Counted from the stretch's first letter, positions 22,105 to 34,310 are shown. The stretch: 64,000 nucleotides of DNA from Phaseolus vulgaris (GCF_000499845.2 NC_023753.2:21731932-21795931), one strand, 5' to 3'. The notes: a model not told the origin generated them from the sequence alone. Made by a program: numbers and translations.

Positions 22105-24284
22105 TGATGAAACCTTGAGAGATAGATTACCCACTGAGCTAGCCCAACCATCCAAAAGGATGACCAGGAGAATGACACAAGACCCAAGGCTAGGTCAGGA
22201 TAAGTTCATAGTCAATGCATCAGACCCCATCATTCCTTAGAGGATTATTGATGACTTTTCTACGACAAGTGCACCGTGTTGTCAAAAGTAATAATTTATC
22301 CTTAAGGAAGAATATCAAATCCATAAGGAACATTTGAATAATCAAATAAAAGATTCACTAAATAGAAAACAGAATAATAAAATTTGTTGGAATTTGTTAA
22401 GATTGCAATGATTAATAAGAAAACAAGTTAAAGAGTTTGTTGCTTCAATATGAAAAATAGGGATTGTGGTTCCTCCTTGTCACTCTTTTGTATTTTGATT
22501 AGCATGACAATATTGTGTCCTTTGATTGATATTGATGCCTGTATAAAAATCATTTATATCGATTCCTCCCACATAAAATTCTTAAGATGCCTCCTAAATA
22601 TCTATTCTTCACATATTTATAAAAAATTCTTATCATTAAGAGTAGACGTTGATAGTAATTAACATTTCAAATATATTCCTTGCATTCAAATATGTTAAGC
22701 ATTATCATTTGTATCAAAAACTTAGAAGTATTTTCCAATCAAATCTAAATTTTGAGATCTTGGTAAACCAAGCATTACAAACAAAACGACAATACCAATC
22801 ATCAATCAAGAACAAAATATTATGTTTAGATATCACCTCAATACATAAGAGTTTCAACAAATTACCCTCAATCCCAAAGGGTAGAATTAGCCACATTTGA
22901 TGGCTGTTACAAACAGGGAGAACAAGAAAAGAAGATCCAAGATGTTTCTACTTGATGGTTGCCTCCTTTAGGGTTTTTAACACCTCCTATTCTCCCAATT
23001 GGATTACAATTCACTCAATGGTGTTTTCCTCTAAATCTTGCGTCTCCAGGATTGTTCCTCAAGCCTCCTATTTAACCTAATTAGCTCGGGCTAAGTGACT
23101 TCTCGCTTGGGTCATATTGGGTGCGCCTGGGCGAGAAACACGAAAAAAAGCCCAACGTCACTGGAGCAATCTCACTTAAGCGAGATCCTCTGGGACGTCA
23201 GGCTTAGGCGAGTTTGGGCAAGCTTTGGTGAGTGCTAGTGCGTTCTAGCTTTCCCTTTTTAGCTTTGTATATTCTCCTTTTGCCCAACCATCTCCATTCT
23301 TCCCTAGAATCCTGAAATTAACACAAATTTGAGAATAAATTGTTCTTATTCAAATTAAAATCACAAAATATGTAAAAAAGCATAATTTCAAAATTAGGGG
23401 TTATATTATACTTATTTTATCAGTTAATATCCATAAGTGCCTATATTTTAATATGAAATATTACTAAAATTTGGCACTTATCAATTATTAGGAGGAGAGC
23501 CCGCATGATTGGAGCTGAGCACCAACTAGTTTCATTGTTTTTAATTTTAGTAGAGTAGGGTGTATTTAGTCTAAATTGAGCTTGAGTCCCTCCCTAGCTT
23601 CTAGAAACCTTGACTGCCCCTTTGCTCACTCTTTTTACCCTAATTTCTAGAAGTTTTCCTTAGCTTGGGTGGCACACTGGGTTTACCCTAGTTTCTAGAA
23701 GGTTTCTTTCCTTTTCCGTCCCTCCTCTCTCTCTTTCCCATCAAGGTACCCTCTTCTATAAATAAATGCCTCGCCTCATGAATTTTTAACCTTGAATTTT
23801 GAATAGAAAAGAAACTTTGTCAGAGTGTTTAGTGAGTCTTGAGTGCTCTCATATTTGGATCTTATCTTGAGTGTAGTACACTTCAAGTGGCGGCTCTTCA
23901 CCACTCATCTTGGAATCTCCCACATTCTAAGTGGTGTGACCACATCATCTTTCTCCATAAGCTTTCTTTATCCCATCTTTTCCTTTTCTTTACACCTTAT
24001 CTTCATTATCTTTTGCTTGTTTTCTATTCTTTTCCATTCAGTCCTTATGGCTATCTTTATCTTTTGTTCCTTATCTTTAAATGCTGCAAGCCACATCATT
24101 TTCACTTTGTAATTGTGTTTTCTTTTTTGCTCTCTAGAAGAGAACCTTCACACTTACTTAACCACTTGGTTAATTTCGTGTCCAATGAAAATCTTCTTTG
24201 AGCTTATAACTATATTTGCTAACCAAAATTCATAAACAAAAGTGCAACCTCCAAAATATGCAATCCTATAATAAACTCACATCA
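22105..24284 (+). mobile_element. Solo LTR of the Ty3 lineage, split by an Athila solo LTR
   Basis: Starts TGATGAAACCTTGAG and ends AACTCACATCA. The flanks CCACA (22100-22104) and CCACC (24285-24289) are a one-mismatch duplication inside the Pro-rich exon of the CACTA second gene. The right part has a TATAAATAAA box at 23757, CAAGTGGCGGC and the CACTTACTTAACCACTTGG block shared with 10634-11595. Removing 22249-23483 and one copy of its duplication leaves an LTR of normal length. Confidence 0.82.
22249..23483 (-). mobile_element. Athila solo LTR
   Basis: On plus it runs from TGATGACTTTTCTACGACAA to TTGGCACTTATCA; on minus it therefore starts TGATAAGTGCC. Perfect duplication ATTAT at 22244-22248 and 23484-23488. 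GACAAGTGCACCGTGTTGTC near the left end is the usual Athila LTR 3' block in reverse. Inserted into an older solo LTR. Confidence 0.87.
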
Positions 24285-24920
24285 CCACCCCTGCTACATT
24301 TGTAAAGCCCACCCTTGTTACATTTGTGCAACCCACCCCTGATATTTTTGTGCAGGTCACTCCTTATCCCATTTTCCAAACCACATCTTCTCCATTTGTC
24401 CACACGACCAATGTTGCCTCTGTGCAAGGCCTTGTTGACCATGTTGACCATGGCACTGCTACAACTTCAGAGCTCGACCTCCCCCTTGAGGTTGTTCAGC
24501 GTGACCCTACTGGTAGGGTCATCTTCCGACTTCTTGATAAAGGGTAAGTCATCCTAAATTTATATTTATTTTTATCTTCATATTACAAATGTTTTTAATT
24601 TTATTTATTTGTATTGTAATTGGACACCAAATCATTATGATGCCATGACTGAGGAGGACAAACTAAAATGATGGACTGTCTTTAAGATAATTTTAATTTA
24701 CAATTACAATTTTATACAAATCAATCAAAATGGGAAAACTGAAACGAAATGTTTTCTTCTTTTTAATATAGTATAGTCACTTGGGCACCTCAGGATAAAT
24801 GGCAGATTAAAAAGGTCTACGAGTCTGAAGTCAAAAAATGACTTTGTGACATGTTGACTAAAGGAAGGACAAAGGTTGTCTGACCTACTTGGATAGACGA
24901 ATAGGCATGGGTTGAGCTTC

Positions 24921-25949
24921 TGATGGAGATCCAATAGGAGAGGCTTTTATTAATGAAGGAAGAGGTCATTCACCCTCACATTTGAAGTTCTTCCTTCTAG
25001 TCTTCTCAAAATTAAAAGAAGACATATAATAAAGAGAGGATCAAGCCTAAAGCCAAAGAAGTCTACAAGCCTTCAAAGAATGGGCTTCAATTAATATCTC
25101 TCTTTATAGTTTCTTTTGTATAAATTTGTAAATAATATAGAATAGTGTTTAGGAAGGTGCTTAGAGGGAAACATTAGAGACCTCTTTTGTAAAGCATCTT
25201 TAGGCTTTAGTTTGGAAATTTCTAGAAGGTGACTCTTCATAAGTCACTATAGGCGTTAGTTTAGGAGACTCTTGGGTAGCTTATGGTACAAGCTTTGTAA
25301 AGCTAATGACCAGCCCTTGCTCCTATAAAAGGAGGGTTTGGGTCCTTCATAATTCAGAATTGGAATTTATAGTATCAAAACTCTCCCAAATTGGTGATTG
25401 AGTGTAGTGAGAACTTGTCTTCTCCTCTTCCTAGTCTCATCTTGAGTGCCTTGGTTCTCTCAAGTGGCGGCATTGCACACTTATCTTGGAGCATTCACAC
25501 TTCAAGTGGCATGTTCATCAACCACATAAGTCTTCTCTCTTCTTCATTTATTTCTTCCATTTCCGTGAACATATGAACTCATAAACATGTCTTAGGTTCT
25601 TATCTTGCATTTCTATTCGGTGCTTTGCCTTTATTTCACTTTTTGTTCGGTTCATCTTCTTCCTTGCTGAGTTTAATCGGTTCATCTTCATTCTAGCTTG
25701 ATTTGTTCGGTTCATTTCACTTTTAAGGCTATTTAATCGGTTCATTTGAACTCTTGCATCTTTTAATCGGTTCAATTGGCAAGAAATGGAACTTCCATGT
25801 GAGCTTTGGTGTTTGGTGCAAGTTTTGGTGAGTTCTTGAAACATAGAACATTGATTCATTTATATAAAAGTGCCTATTCAATCTCCAACTCAAGTTGATT
25901 CCATAAAATGTCAAAGAATCATCTATATCTTGCTATTGGAATCATATCA
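24921..25949 (+). mobile_element. Solo LTR of the Ty3 lineage (same family as 52404)
   Basis: TGATGGAGATCCAATAGG to GGAATCATATCA, with a perfect GCTTC duplication (24916-24920, 25950-25954). TATA box TATAAAAGG at 25324. Shares GAAGGTGCTTAGAGGGAAAC, CATTAGA.ACCTCTTTTGT and the CAAGTGGCGGCAT box with the LTR at 52404-53400. Interrupts the CACTA second gene between TWVELL-like codons. Confidence 0.88.
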
Positions 25950-26759
25950 GCTTCTGAACTATTGGGCTAAAAGCTTAAAGATAAATCAACTCATAAGAAA
26001 GTGAATAGGGTTTCAGCTTGCGACAGAGCATTGCACTCCACATGTCCAAAATCACATTAAGATATTGCAATGACCTTGGTAAGTACTTGTTATTGTCTTA
26101 CTAATTCATTTTACATTTGAAACACTTCTAATTGTACAACATTATTAGGAACGTCAATATGGTCATCCCCCTGAACTTGATGAACTATTTATGGCCACAC
26201 ACATAAACAAGAAGGATGATTGGGTTGATACTCGTGCTCGTGAAACTTATGTAAGCTATTGTTCTAAGTTTTTTTTTTTTTTTTATTTATTTTAATTTCG
26301 TAACATTTCCATCTTCTAATGACTTGTGTAGGAAAACTATCATGAGCACTTGAGGACTCTTCAGGTAAATAGTTTTCAGGAGTCTAGCACTAATGACCAT
26401 CAAGTTAATGCAACAACAAAGCTTCAAACTTGGAAGGAAGTTGCCGAAGAAAGAATAAAGGTCGAGTTTATGGTACGACAAACTTGGCTGGTAACTTCTG
26501 CCAAGGAGTCTTTTCCCTCACTCGACCCTCCTTTGCTTTCGATGCTTCACAATCTGATTAGTTGGCTGAAAACCAACAACTTCATGCAGAACATAGTATA
26601 TGGGGTCGAAAGTATGCACATTTGGAGGACGAAATGAAGCAAATAAAGGAACACCTTGTCTCAGTGTTGTAATGTGACAATGCTTCCACTAGCACAAGTC
26701 AATTTCTCCACCAGTATGCTCTAGAGCATGATGACCACCCCCTTCCTTGAAGTGCATCC

Positions 26760-27365
26760 CAGACTGTAAGTTTAATTATTTCACAGTTTTATTATATACT
26801 AAATATTTTATTTATTCACATTGTTTATATTTTTTTATAGGTTTTTATATATCACATCACTGCTATCTCTACTTCATGAGACACATTTTATATTTTCATT
26901 TGTACTTTTTTTATATAATTGTATTATCGTAAATTTTAAATTTTAATACTTTTAGTTAATTTTTAAATTACAATTTTATTTTATGGTTTATTTTAATTCT
27001 ATAAATTCTATTTTATGTATTAATATTCAGTTTGACTAAAAGTTATATGAATGTTTGAATGGTTGAAATCATTTGAATGTCTTTTTTATTCTACTTGGAT
27101 GATTTTTATGTTGTGATTTTTTTTTATTTGGATTTGTTATTTTAAAATTTATTATAAGTAAAAATGATTAGAAAGATAAAATAAAATATTTTTTTGGTAT
27201 TTATGGACAAGTCCACACAAATATTTTTTATGTTTTTTCTTTTTCATTTATGTGTGGGCCAGATCCACACAAGGTTTTTTTTTCAATTTTGCATGCTCTG
27301 ATTACACTTTTTTTTCATTTGTGTCCGTTTTTTCTCGATAAAATACACTGATTTTTCTTGTAGTG
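26760..27365 (+). repeat. CACTA right subterminal region and terminal inverted repeat
   Basis: AT-rich 3' non-coding region with subterminal boxes (GGACAAGTCCACACAA at about 27208, GGCCAGATCCACACAAGG near 27257), ending TTTTTCTTGTAGTG at 27365. The three bases after it, AGG, would be the target duplication. Confidence 0.75.
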
Positions 27366-27935
27366 AGGCTAGTAAAATCCAATTGACTAAATTATTAATT
27401 TAATTGGTCCCTTTATGTATTTAATTAATTCAATCTGGTTCTTTAAATTTTAAAATATATAAAGTTACTATGTTTATGTTCGTTGAATTGGAAAAATACA
27501 ACATGCATATCAATTACAAAAATCAAACAAATAAATCAAAATCGGCATTAATAAAATGATGAAATTAAAGTTTTTAAATAGTCTAAATTGAGAAACTCAA
27601 CTAATAATATATTCTTGAGAAAGAGAAATTGATATTAAACAGTTTGTTGGGAAGACGCAATAAATATGGTGATTGAATTGGTAAGAGGGGTGTACTTGTG
27701 GAAGAAAGAGCAAAGATCCGAACTCATTGAAAGTGGCTTCATTCTCGTAGAGACTTTTCTCATCTTTCTTTGGACTTTAGTTTCTTTATATTATTATTAT
27801 TCTTATTGTTTTGATGATGAAGTAGTTTTGATGTACAACAATTTATGACCCTTTGTGGTCCTCACAATTCTCTTCACTCCAAATTAATTGGCACATAATT
27901 TTCTAGTTGGAAAAGTAATTAATCAAGTAACTAAG

Positions 27936-28906
27936 ATGCACAGGTCTGCAAGCTGGAACAGGTTCTCTGATGACTACTTCAAGCATGCGACGAGTGGTTC
28001 ATCTTCAGGACATAGATCATCTTATTCTATGTTTGATGGCAGCCATTTACCTACTTATGATCCCATTGCAGACTTGGCAAAGAGGGAGAGGGCACGTGTG
28101 AAGTTTGCAGAAAATGCAGTGCATGTTATCCCTTTTGTTTTAATTGCTTGTGCCCTCATTCTTTGGCTCTTCTCAAATCCAGGTCAATCATGCATTCAAC
28201 CACCAATTTATTTCTCCAAACATATATCTCTTTGAGTTTCCGATTTTAATTCCTCTTTCTTGGTATTTGATTTATGATAACCTAAAGTTAGTCAAGTATA
28301 TTTGTCAATTACATATTTTCTTTTCATTACACTTTGTATCATTCTTTGCTAGGTTATACATTTTAAGGTTAAATATGTTTCTTTTTTTTTTATGTAATTT
28401 CATATGAAATTGATTTTTTTCTTGTTGAAGATCATACATCGACTAAAGATAAGAATATTTCATTGTATATAAGCGTGTGCAAACTTCATCCCATGAATCG
28501 GTTATATAGAATTGAGTTAGACTTAAAAACACTAATAAATACACATTTCAACCGATTTTTTTACTACACGTAAAGGTTTAAAGTTTAGAATATAGAAAAA
28601 AAAATTAACTTTTGCTATGTAGTAGAAAAGTATATTTAACTAGTCTTATATTTTAAGAAGATAAAATGCTATTTATTGTTTCTTCTTCTGTTCGACTAAT
28701 TACTCTCTTTTTTCTTCTTCTTAATAGATGTGGGAATCATTGGAGATCCCCTTGGAGCAAGAATTGAAGGATTAAGTCTTGAAGGGGAGATTGAAAGCGA
28801 TAGTGATGGTACTCAAATGGGTTTCTTACCTATTGTGAGTGCAGAAGAAATTTCTACCAAAGATTTTGGTGCTGGAAAAGATTTAATAAATGCAAAGAAT
28901 TTTTAG
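27936..28906 (+). CDS. DUF1195-type single-pass membrane protein (two exons)
   Basis: Join 27936-28182 and 28728-28906, giving 141 residues. The start is the ATG of MHRSASWNRF; the in-frame codons before it include no better ATG. The donor is CCAG/GTCAAT. The acceptor follows a long T-rich tract (TTCTTCTTAATAG). The splice restores an Asp codon (NP-D-VGIIGDP). Visible features: Ser-rich N-terminus, conserved YDPIADLAKRERARVKFAENAVHV blocks, one hydrophobic segment (about 67-82, ending in LWLF), then GARIEGLSLEGEIESDSDGTQ. This pattern fits the small plant DUF1195 family, sometimes labelled sugar-transporter-like; its function is unknown. A single membrane span argues against a transporter. 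The gene looks intact. Confidence 0.8.
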
Positions 28907-29800
28907 GTAATGGTTTTAAGTTTATAAGTTAGTCAATTTAACGTGTATTGAAATCACTCAGATAATATTCTTTAATTGTTTCAATTATTTCCTAATGTTT
29001 TATCAAAGCAAACGCAAGTTCTTTTTTGTGCTTATAAACATTTTATACATTTACAACACTATTGGGAATTAATCATCATGAAATGTAAGAAAACGTTATT
29101 GTTGAATATAGAAATGTCAAATTTGTACTAGATAAAATGCATGTATTTTGTAGTTTTAGTTATTTTACTTAGCTCATCTTCTACGGAATTTATTTGAGAA
29201 TCTACTCACTCAATTAAGACAATTTTTTAAACTAATCACTTAAAAAAGAATCATTGGATTTTTTATTAATCATAATCTCCTCACGATTTATATGATTCTT
29301 CAAATTCTTCCTTACTTTTATTTTTTAAAATAATTTGAATATCAAGTTCATCACAGTCTAATTATATTAGACTATCTAAACCATTGGGTGATACAACTTC
29401 TGATTCTCTATTTTTACTTTGGAGTTTGAAATTCATACCCTTCACTTAAACTTTTGTTTGGAGGGTGATGTTAAATAGAATTGCAACTAAGTAAAATCTC
29501 TTTATGTAGAAATGAAGTTGAATCTGTGAACAAAGAATATAACTTTTATTTTCCTATTACTTTTTAAATAAGAATACAATCTCTCTAGATAGTATTATAA
29601 TAGACTTCTCAAATTCTATTTTCTCTCTCATAAAAGCTATACTATAAATTACATTTAAAATCATAGTATAAATCACATTCAAAACTAAAATTAAAGATAA
29701 TAATTATTGGCTATTCAAATTTCAAAATAAAAGATTGTCATTGCCCACACTTCCAATTTTATATTTTTCTTTATCCTAGCTGTTTCCAATATTTTTCTAG
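28907..29800. other. AT-rich intergenic sequence
   Basis: Downstream of the DUF1195-type gene; includes its 3' UTR. I see no gene, repeat array or element terminus. Confidence 0.5.
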
Positions 29801-29814
29801 TAGTCACCATATTA

Positions 29815-30120
29815 TTCTAGATTAGAAACAACTTCAGTTTTCTTCAATGCACTAATCCATGCAGAATTTTGAATTGAATTACTTTTAATTTCCCAAACAA
29901 AATTTTCTCCACTTTTAGCCTTGGAATTTAAAGGATTTAAGGAAGACTTTAACTTCAATGAGCATGGAACATAATGATTTGAGCATATATCTTTTTCAAA
30001 TAATTCCTTGAGAGAGTTCCATTTACCCTCTTCTCCCAAATCAGAACCACTATCTTCAAGTACAACATATGAACCAAGTTTCTTATTGTCACAACCCCAT
30101 AGTCAGACCATCTAAAGTAT
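29815..30120 (-). other. Unrecognised minus-strand coding-like segment
   Basis: A frame of about 75 codons to a stop at 29812, extending upstream through DSGSDLGEEGKWNSLKELF and ending WISALKKTEVVSN. Composition looks protein-like rather than random, and it lies directly downstream of the NET1-like fragment. I do not recognise the family. It could be a second captured host fragment or diverged element sequence. Confidence 0.35.
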
Positions 30121-30178
30121 TTCCTACACTCTCACCAACAATAACAAAACATTGCAGATACTTGTCATTGGCATTTGG

Positions 30179-30575
30179 TTATGCCCCCAACTTCTTCATA
30201 ACTTTAAGGACATTTGAAAACTTATAAGGGGTTTCTAATTTGGATTGTAATTTATTCACCTTTTCTTTTTGTGCCAAAAGAAACAAATGGAGTTCTTCTA
30301 CTTGATTGACTCTACTTTCTTTGCCTTTCTCCATATCAACATATTTTTCTTCTAATCTTGTAAACCTTCTTTCCAGGCTACCAAATTTTGCTTCAACCGT
30401 CTCCAATTGAGATATCATGACACTCCTTTCATCTAGAAGATCTGACTTTTCATTATTCAGTAAATTGAAAATTTCTTCCAAGCTACTTGATTTTGCCATT
30501 AAAACTTCAAGCTCAATTTTTTCATCACAAAAGGATTTTTTTGACAATGTACTCTTTAATTTTGGGTTTGAACAT
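30179..30575 (-). pseudogene. NETWORKED1 (NET1/KIP1-like) coiled-coil fragment in a copia element
   Basis: Minus-strand frame to a stop at 30179. Residues such as IELEVLMAKSSSLEE, LLNNEKSDLLDERS, SQLETVEAKFGSLERRF, LEEKYVDMEKGKESRV and QVEELHLFLLAQKEK look like a central coiled-coil stretch of the plant actin-binding NET1 proteins. No NAB domain is present. On its 5' side it abuts copia sequence (VEMVKNRMFK) that normally continues into the pre-integrase region. The last 25 or so residues no longer look like NET1. Recognition is from memory of the family. It is a gene piece, not a working gene. Confidence 0.62.
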
Positions 30576-31618
30576 TCGATTCTTTACCATCTCCACATTT
30601 GCAAGAACTCGTCCATTTTTTTCCTTCGGGTGCAAAATTTGGTATTTCATGAAAACTGAACAACCTTTCTCCAATAATTGTCCCATACTAAGAATATTAC
30701 TCTTCAAGTCGGGTACATAATAAACTTCCTCCATTGTACCTTCTTTTCCATTCTTTTGGGAAACACATATGTTTCCCCAACCTTTGACACGAACTTTTTT
30801 TGAGTTTCCAAAAGACACATGTCCATCTTCGAACTCTTGTATATCAAGAAAGAGATTTTGTGCCCACACATATGATTACTAGCACCAGTGTCTAGATACC
30901 ATATCATGTCACTATTTGGAGTGACGTCTTCATTGGACATCGTGAGAATTCCTTCATCTTTTGTCTCATCTTCCTCTACTAAATTTTCATTTTCTTCCAC
31001 TTTCTTCTTGGCATATCACCCTTTTACATAATGTCCATATTTTCCGCAGCTGTAACATTCAACATTTGAACAATTTGAACGACTACCACGATCACAACCT
31101 CGTCCACTCCAGTTTTTTTGTTCATTTGTCCCCCTATCCTCATTGTTGTTTCCATTATGATCAAAACTGCGACCTCTGTGTCCATGTCCTCTTCCTAGGT
31201 TATATTTCAAGTACATCACCTTGTCTTCTATGATGGTCATCTTTGTTTGTAAGGCTTCCTCCAAGACTTCTTGTTTATTTTACTTCTTTCGTTGTTCATG
31301 AGCTTCAAGAGAACCCGCGAGATCATCAATGGTCATCTCTTCCATGTTTCTTGACTCCTCGATTACACATACAACATTTTCAAAGTCATCGGTCAATGAC
31401 CAAAAAATTTTATCCATGACCTTTGCATCCATGAGAGTTTCTCCATTGCATTTAAGTTGATTGGCTACCGTTTGCACACGAGTGATGTAAGTAGATACAT
31501 GGAGGCATTTTGGAAACACCAGAATAAGATCGTGTTTAATCATGGGTCCAAGACTTTGCATGATGTTGACATCTAAGTAAGTTGTGTTGATATCTGTTTG
31601 GAAATGTAGGAATCTCAT
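30525..31618 (-). pseudogene. gag-pol: Ty1/copia gag-protease fragment
   Basis: In minus order: capsid end (31618-31280: VSTYITRVQTVANQLK, KIFWSLTDDFENVV, IDDLAGSLEAHEQR), a basic linker and zinc knuckle (CYSCGKYGHYVKG, last Cys lost), the protease active site WYLDTGASNHMCG near 30900, then GHVSFGNSKKV and YYVPDLKSNILSMGQLLEKG. At least two frame changes are present, and integrase and RT are missing. No LTRs are seen next to it. Confidence 0.82.
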
Positions 31619-31783
31619 CTATACCTAGTGCAGATAGCAGAATCGGTTTATAGTATAGTTTTTGTTAGGTCTAGGCGAGGTTGTTGCCCCTCTGGTTAGA
31701 TGCTCAAGTCCTCAGAGATTAGCCTTAAAAAGGTTCAAGTGATGTCTAGCTCGGTATACGGTTGAACATTTTATTGTGCTTTT

Positions 31784-32900
31784 TGTTGAATCAAGTGTGT
31801 TCAAGCTTTGAAGAATCCAAATCCATTGAGTTTGATGAAAGCCTGGATGTGCTTGCTGTTGCTGAGGTGTTTTAGAATAGGATTTGGGGTAGATTATCTG
31901 TGTTAATCCACTCTTGATTGAAAGCATTCTCAAACCTTTTTAATTGAAAGTGTTTTTCAAAATAAGTGAAAAACAACCTATTATTTTGTCGAAACAACCG
32001 ATTGTTTTATACTTAGGTGTTTTGAGAAAGGTTAAAAACTGTTTTTGATGGTTGACTTGCTGTCAAACCAAAACAACTGATTGATTCAAGCCTTCAACCG
32101 ATTGTTTGTTTTGGGACCATAACAAAAAACTGTTTTGCGCTTTGACTGAACTTTAAATGATTTTATAACTGAATACGCTCCAGTTTTAAATGTTTTGACC
32201 AGTCTTTGAAAGCAATAAAGAGTTTGTTCAAATTAAGTAACAAACAAGAACTGAGATTTAATCGTAGAAAAACATATTTGAGTTTTTCACTGATTTTGCT
32301 TTTTGAAGAGTTGAAGATTGCTTTGAGATTGCTTTGATCAAGAGAGTGTGGAATAGGATTTTCATTTGTATTGAGTTCAGATCATTCTGTAACAAGTGTA
32401 ATCCTTCTGTACTTTATGTAAACTCTGGTGTGTGAAGCTGAGAAGTGTTGTGTGCTCTTGAGGTTGTCAAGATCAGCATTCTTGGTGGCGTATGTGCTGA
32501 GCCAAAGGAAGTGTGTGTCTTGAGGGGATCAAGGTCACTTCTTTGGTTGTGTGTGTAAGTAATCTAGGTTTGATTGCTTAGTGGATTCCCCAGTGGTTTC
32601 TGGGAAGACTGGATGTAGCTCTTGGTTTAAGAGTGAACTAGTATAAACTGTGTGTGCAATCTCTCTATCCCTTGAACTCTTTAATTTCAGTTTATATTTG
32701 TTAACTGGTATGAACAACCGATTGTTTCTGCGAAACAACCGATTGTTTTTCTGGTGTTGTGCTAAATTGCTTTGTGTTTTGGCAAACTGGATTCTGAATC
32801 ATGTTTTTCTCAAAGGAATTTCATTCTAGACGAAAAAGTTTGCGAATACCCTTTTTAAACCACTCACTCCCCCTCTACTTTAAAGCCATACATTCTAACA
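31784..32900 (+). mobile_element. Solo LTR of the SIRE-type copia family
   Basis: TGTTGAATCAAGTGTG to CATACATTCTAACA, with a perfect CTTTT duplication (31779-31783, 32901-32905). Contains paired palindrome-like motifs at 32712-32748 and the typical CCAGTGGTTTCTGGGAAGACTGG block. The most complete example of this LTR on the plus strand in the window. Confidence 0.88.
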
Positions 32901-32905
32901 CTTTT

Positions 32906-33714
32906 GTGGTAGTCATGCAAATTCAATGGTAATTGTGTTCTTTTGAGGTAGTCATGCAAATCTATGTCAACATTACTTTGGTTTTTGCTGACTATTCACC
33001 TGAGGTAGTAATCCTTTCCTCAGTGAAATGTATCAATGATGGTTCCAATATAAATGTGACTTTTTTTGGTGAATCTTACAAGTTCTTGAATGTGAAACTT
33101 CACTTGACTTTAATGTTTAATGCTATCTAAAAGCAATTATGCTATTGGAAATCTGTTTCATGCATTATGTTGTTCTGTTAATCTTTGTTTTATAAATTGC
33201 ATGTTTTGCTTCTGATGGCTGGGAAGGGTAAGTATTGGGTGTGTCGTGAATGGGAAAAGGTGTTAATGAAGGTTAATAGGATTAGTATACATTATAGGGT
33301 TTTTTCTTGGAGTAGCTCGAACAACACAAGGGATGCAGATTGACATGTATCATACTTGCAACATAGCAGGTTTAAAGTTGAGGTTGTGTTATGGTAAAAC
33401 TGGCAGCAACTGGTTTGTTTTTGTTGGAAGGTAGGTGTTACTTTGATGCATAATTCTAATATAATAGTTATGGATATGTAACATTTGGTTTAACTCATAT
33501 CAAAGAGCAAACACATGTTGTACTCTTAACTAATTTGTTTGGAATTTCAATTTTTTCTTTGTTGTTTATCTTCTTTATGAGGTATCTTAAGTTGAGCACT
33601 CTAGTTTTCTTCTAGGTCTATAGGCGCTGCTTATGGCTTATTTATGTATGTTGTTTATGTTGTGTATTATGTGTTTGTGTTAGTTTAATTTGTTGGAGAA
33701 GGTAGTGGCTGCAG
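32906..33714. other. Intergenic sequence
   Basis: Moderately AT-rich. A 65-codon frame at 32933-33130 shows no family features. I see no other structure. Confidence 0.45.
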
Positions 33715-34310
33715 GTTTTTTTTTATCAGCAAAAAACAAATGAATAAATATAAGGTATTTTAGGCATACTCAAACCCTTATACAAAGATCCATCTTATGT
33801 CTCAAACCCTCCGACTACATAACACAACAACTTATAGACGAACCATAACTAACAAACCAACAAATCATAAAACCTCTCTACTCATCAACTAGACCTTCTA
33901 GTAATTCCTAACATACAGACTAGAGGCTCAAGACACCAATCAGAATAGGAAAAACACACCCCAGGTGCTTTGGACTTTACCCAAGACCAAACCTTCACCT
34001 ACACTAGAGAAAAAATTTCAATATGATCTATCCTACCACCATTAAAAATCCTTTTTTTTCCTGTGTTTCCACAATTCTCCTACAACTGCTATCCACACCA
34101 AACCCCAGATTTGATTAACCCTTTTATTGACACCGGTCATCCTAAAGCTTAAAAAAAGTTGTTTTGGCTCCCGGTTATCCATCGAAGCCAACCTCATCCA
34201 CTCAAAACACTTAGACCACACCAACCAGACAACCCTACACATACAAAAAAGATGAGACAAGTTTCCTATTTTTCCCCGCACATACTGCAGATATTGTTAA
34301 TCATGCTTAT
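33715..34310 (-). mobile_element. LINE (L1-type) 3' end, 5'-truncated
   Basis: On the minus strand, sequence including HLFCMCRVVWLVWSKCFEW, VNQIWGLVWIAVVGELWKHR, then after a stop SYSDWCLEPLVC, matches the region after the reverse transcriptase in plant L1 elements. Read leftwards it ends in a run of A (T run at 33717-33725 on plus), as expected for a poly(A) tail. RT and endonuclease domains are absent. The element end is close to a short repeated block at about 34300-34370. Confidence 0.65.

Larger units (their letters stand above)
21680..26670 (+). pseudogene. CACTA second gene, Ptta/transposase_24-like (interrupted)
   Basis: Exon-like segments flanked by GT/AG sites. 21680-22104 starts MVRTRRRDG and runs into a Ser-rich stretch. 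24290-24542 is Pro/Thr-rich and ends VVQRDPTGRVIFRL.DKG with a GTAAGT donor. About 24780-24920 plus 25950-26000 gives AWVELL..YWAKSLK across a solo LTR. 26150-26250 (GHPPELDELFMATHINKKD) and 26332-26670 (ENYHEHLRTLQ, WKEVAEERI, then in another frame GRVYGT) match the C-terminal part of plant CACTA transposase_24. A one-base shift after EERI and a TAG near 26560 disable it. The protein is thought to bind subterminal repeats. Confidence 0.78.
8851..27365 (+). mobile_element. CACTA (En/Spm) DNA transposon, degenerate and interrupted by nested retroelements
   Basis: Coding remnants of a TNP2-type transposase (8851-21440) and then a Ptta/transposase_24-type second gene (21680-26670) lie in the usual CACTA order. 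The right end at 27351-27365 reads ATTTTTCTTGTAGTG, the complement of a CACTACAAGAAAAAT terminus, and the 600 bases before it are AT-rich with repeated GTCCACACAA and GATCCACACAA subterminal boxes. The left terminus was not found; it is either left of 7469 or lost. Once nested elements are removed, flanking codons rejoin. For example, the alanine-glutamate-proline codons before 9141 continue into the NVRL codons after 10290. Stops and frameshifts show both genes are dead. Confidence 0.85.
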
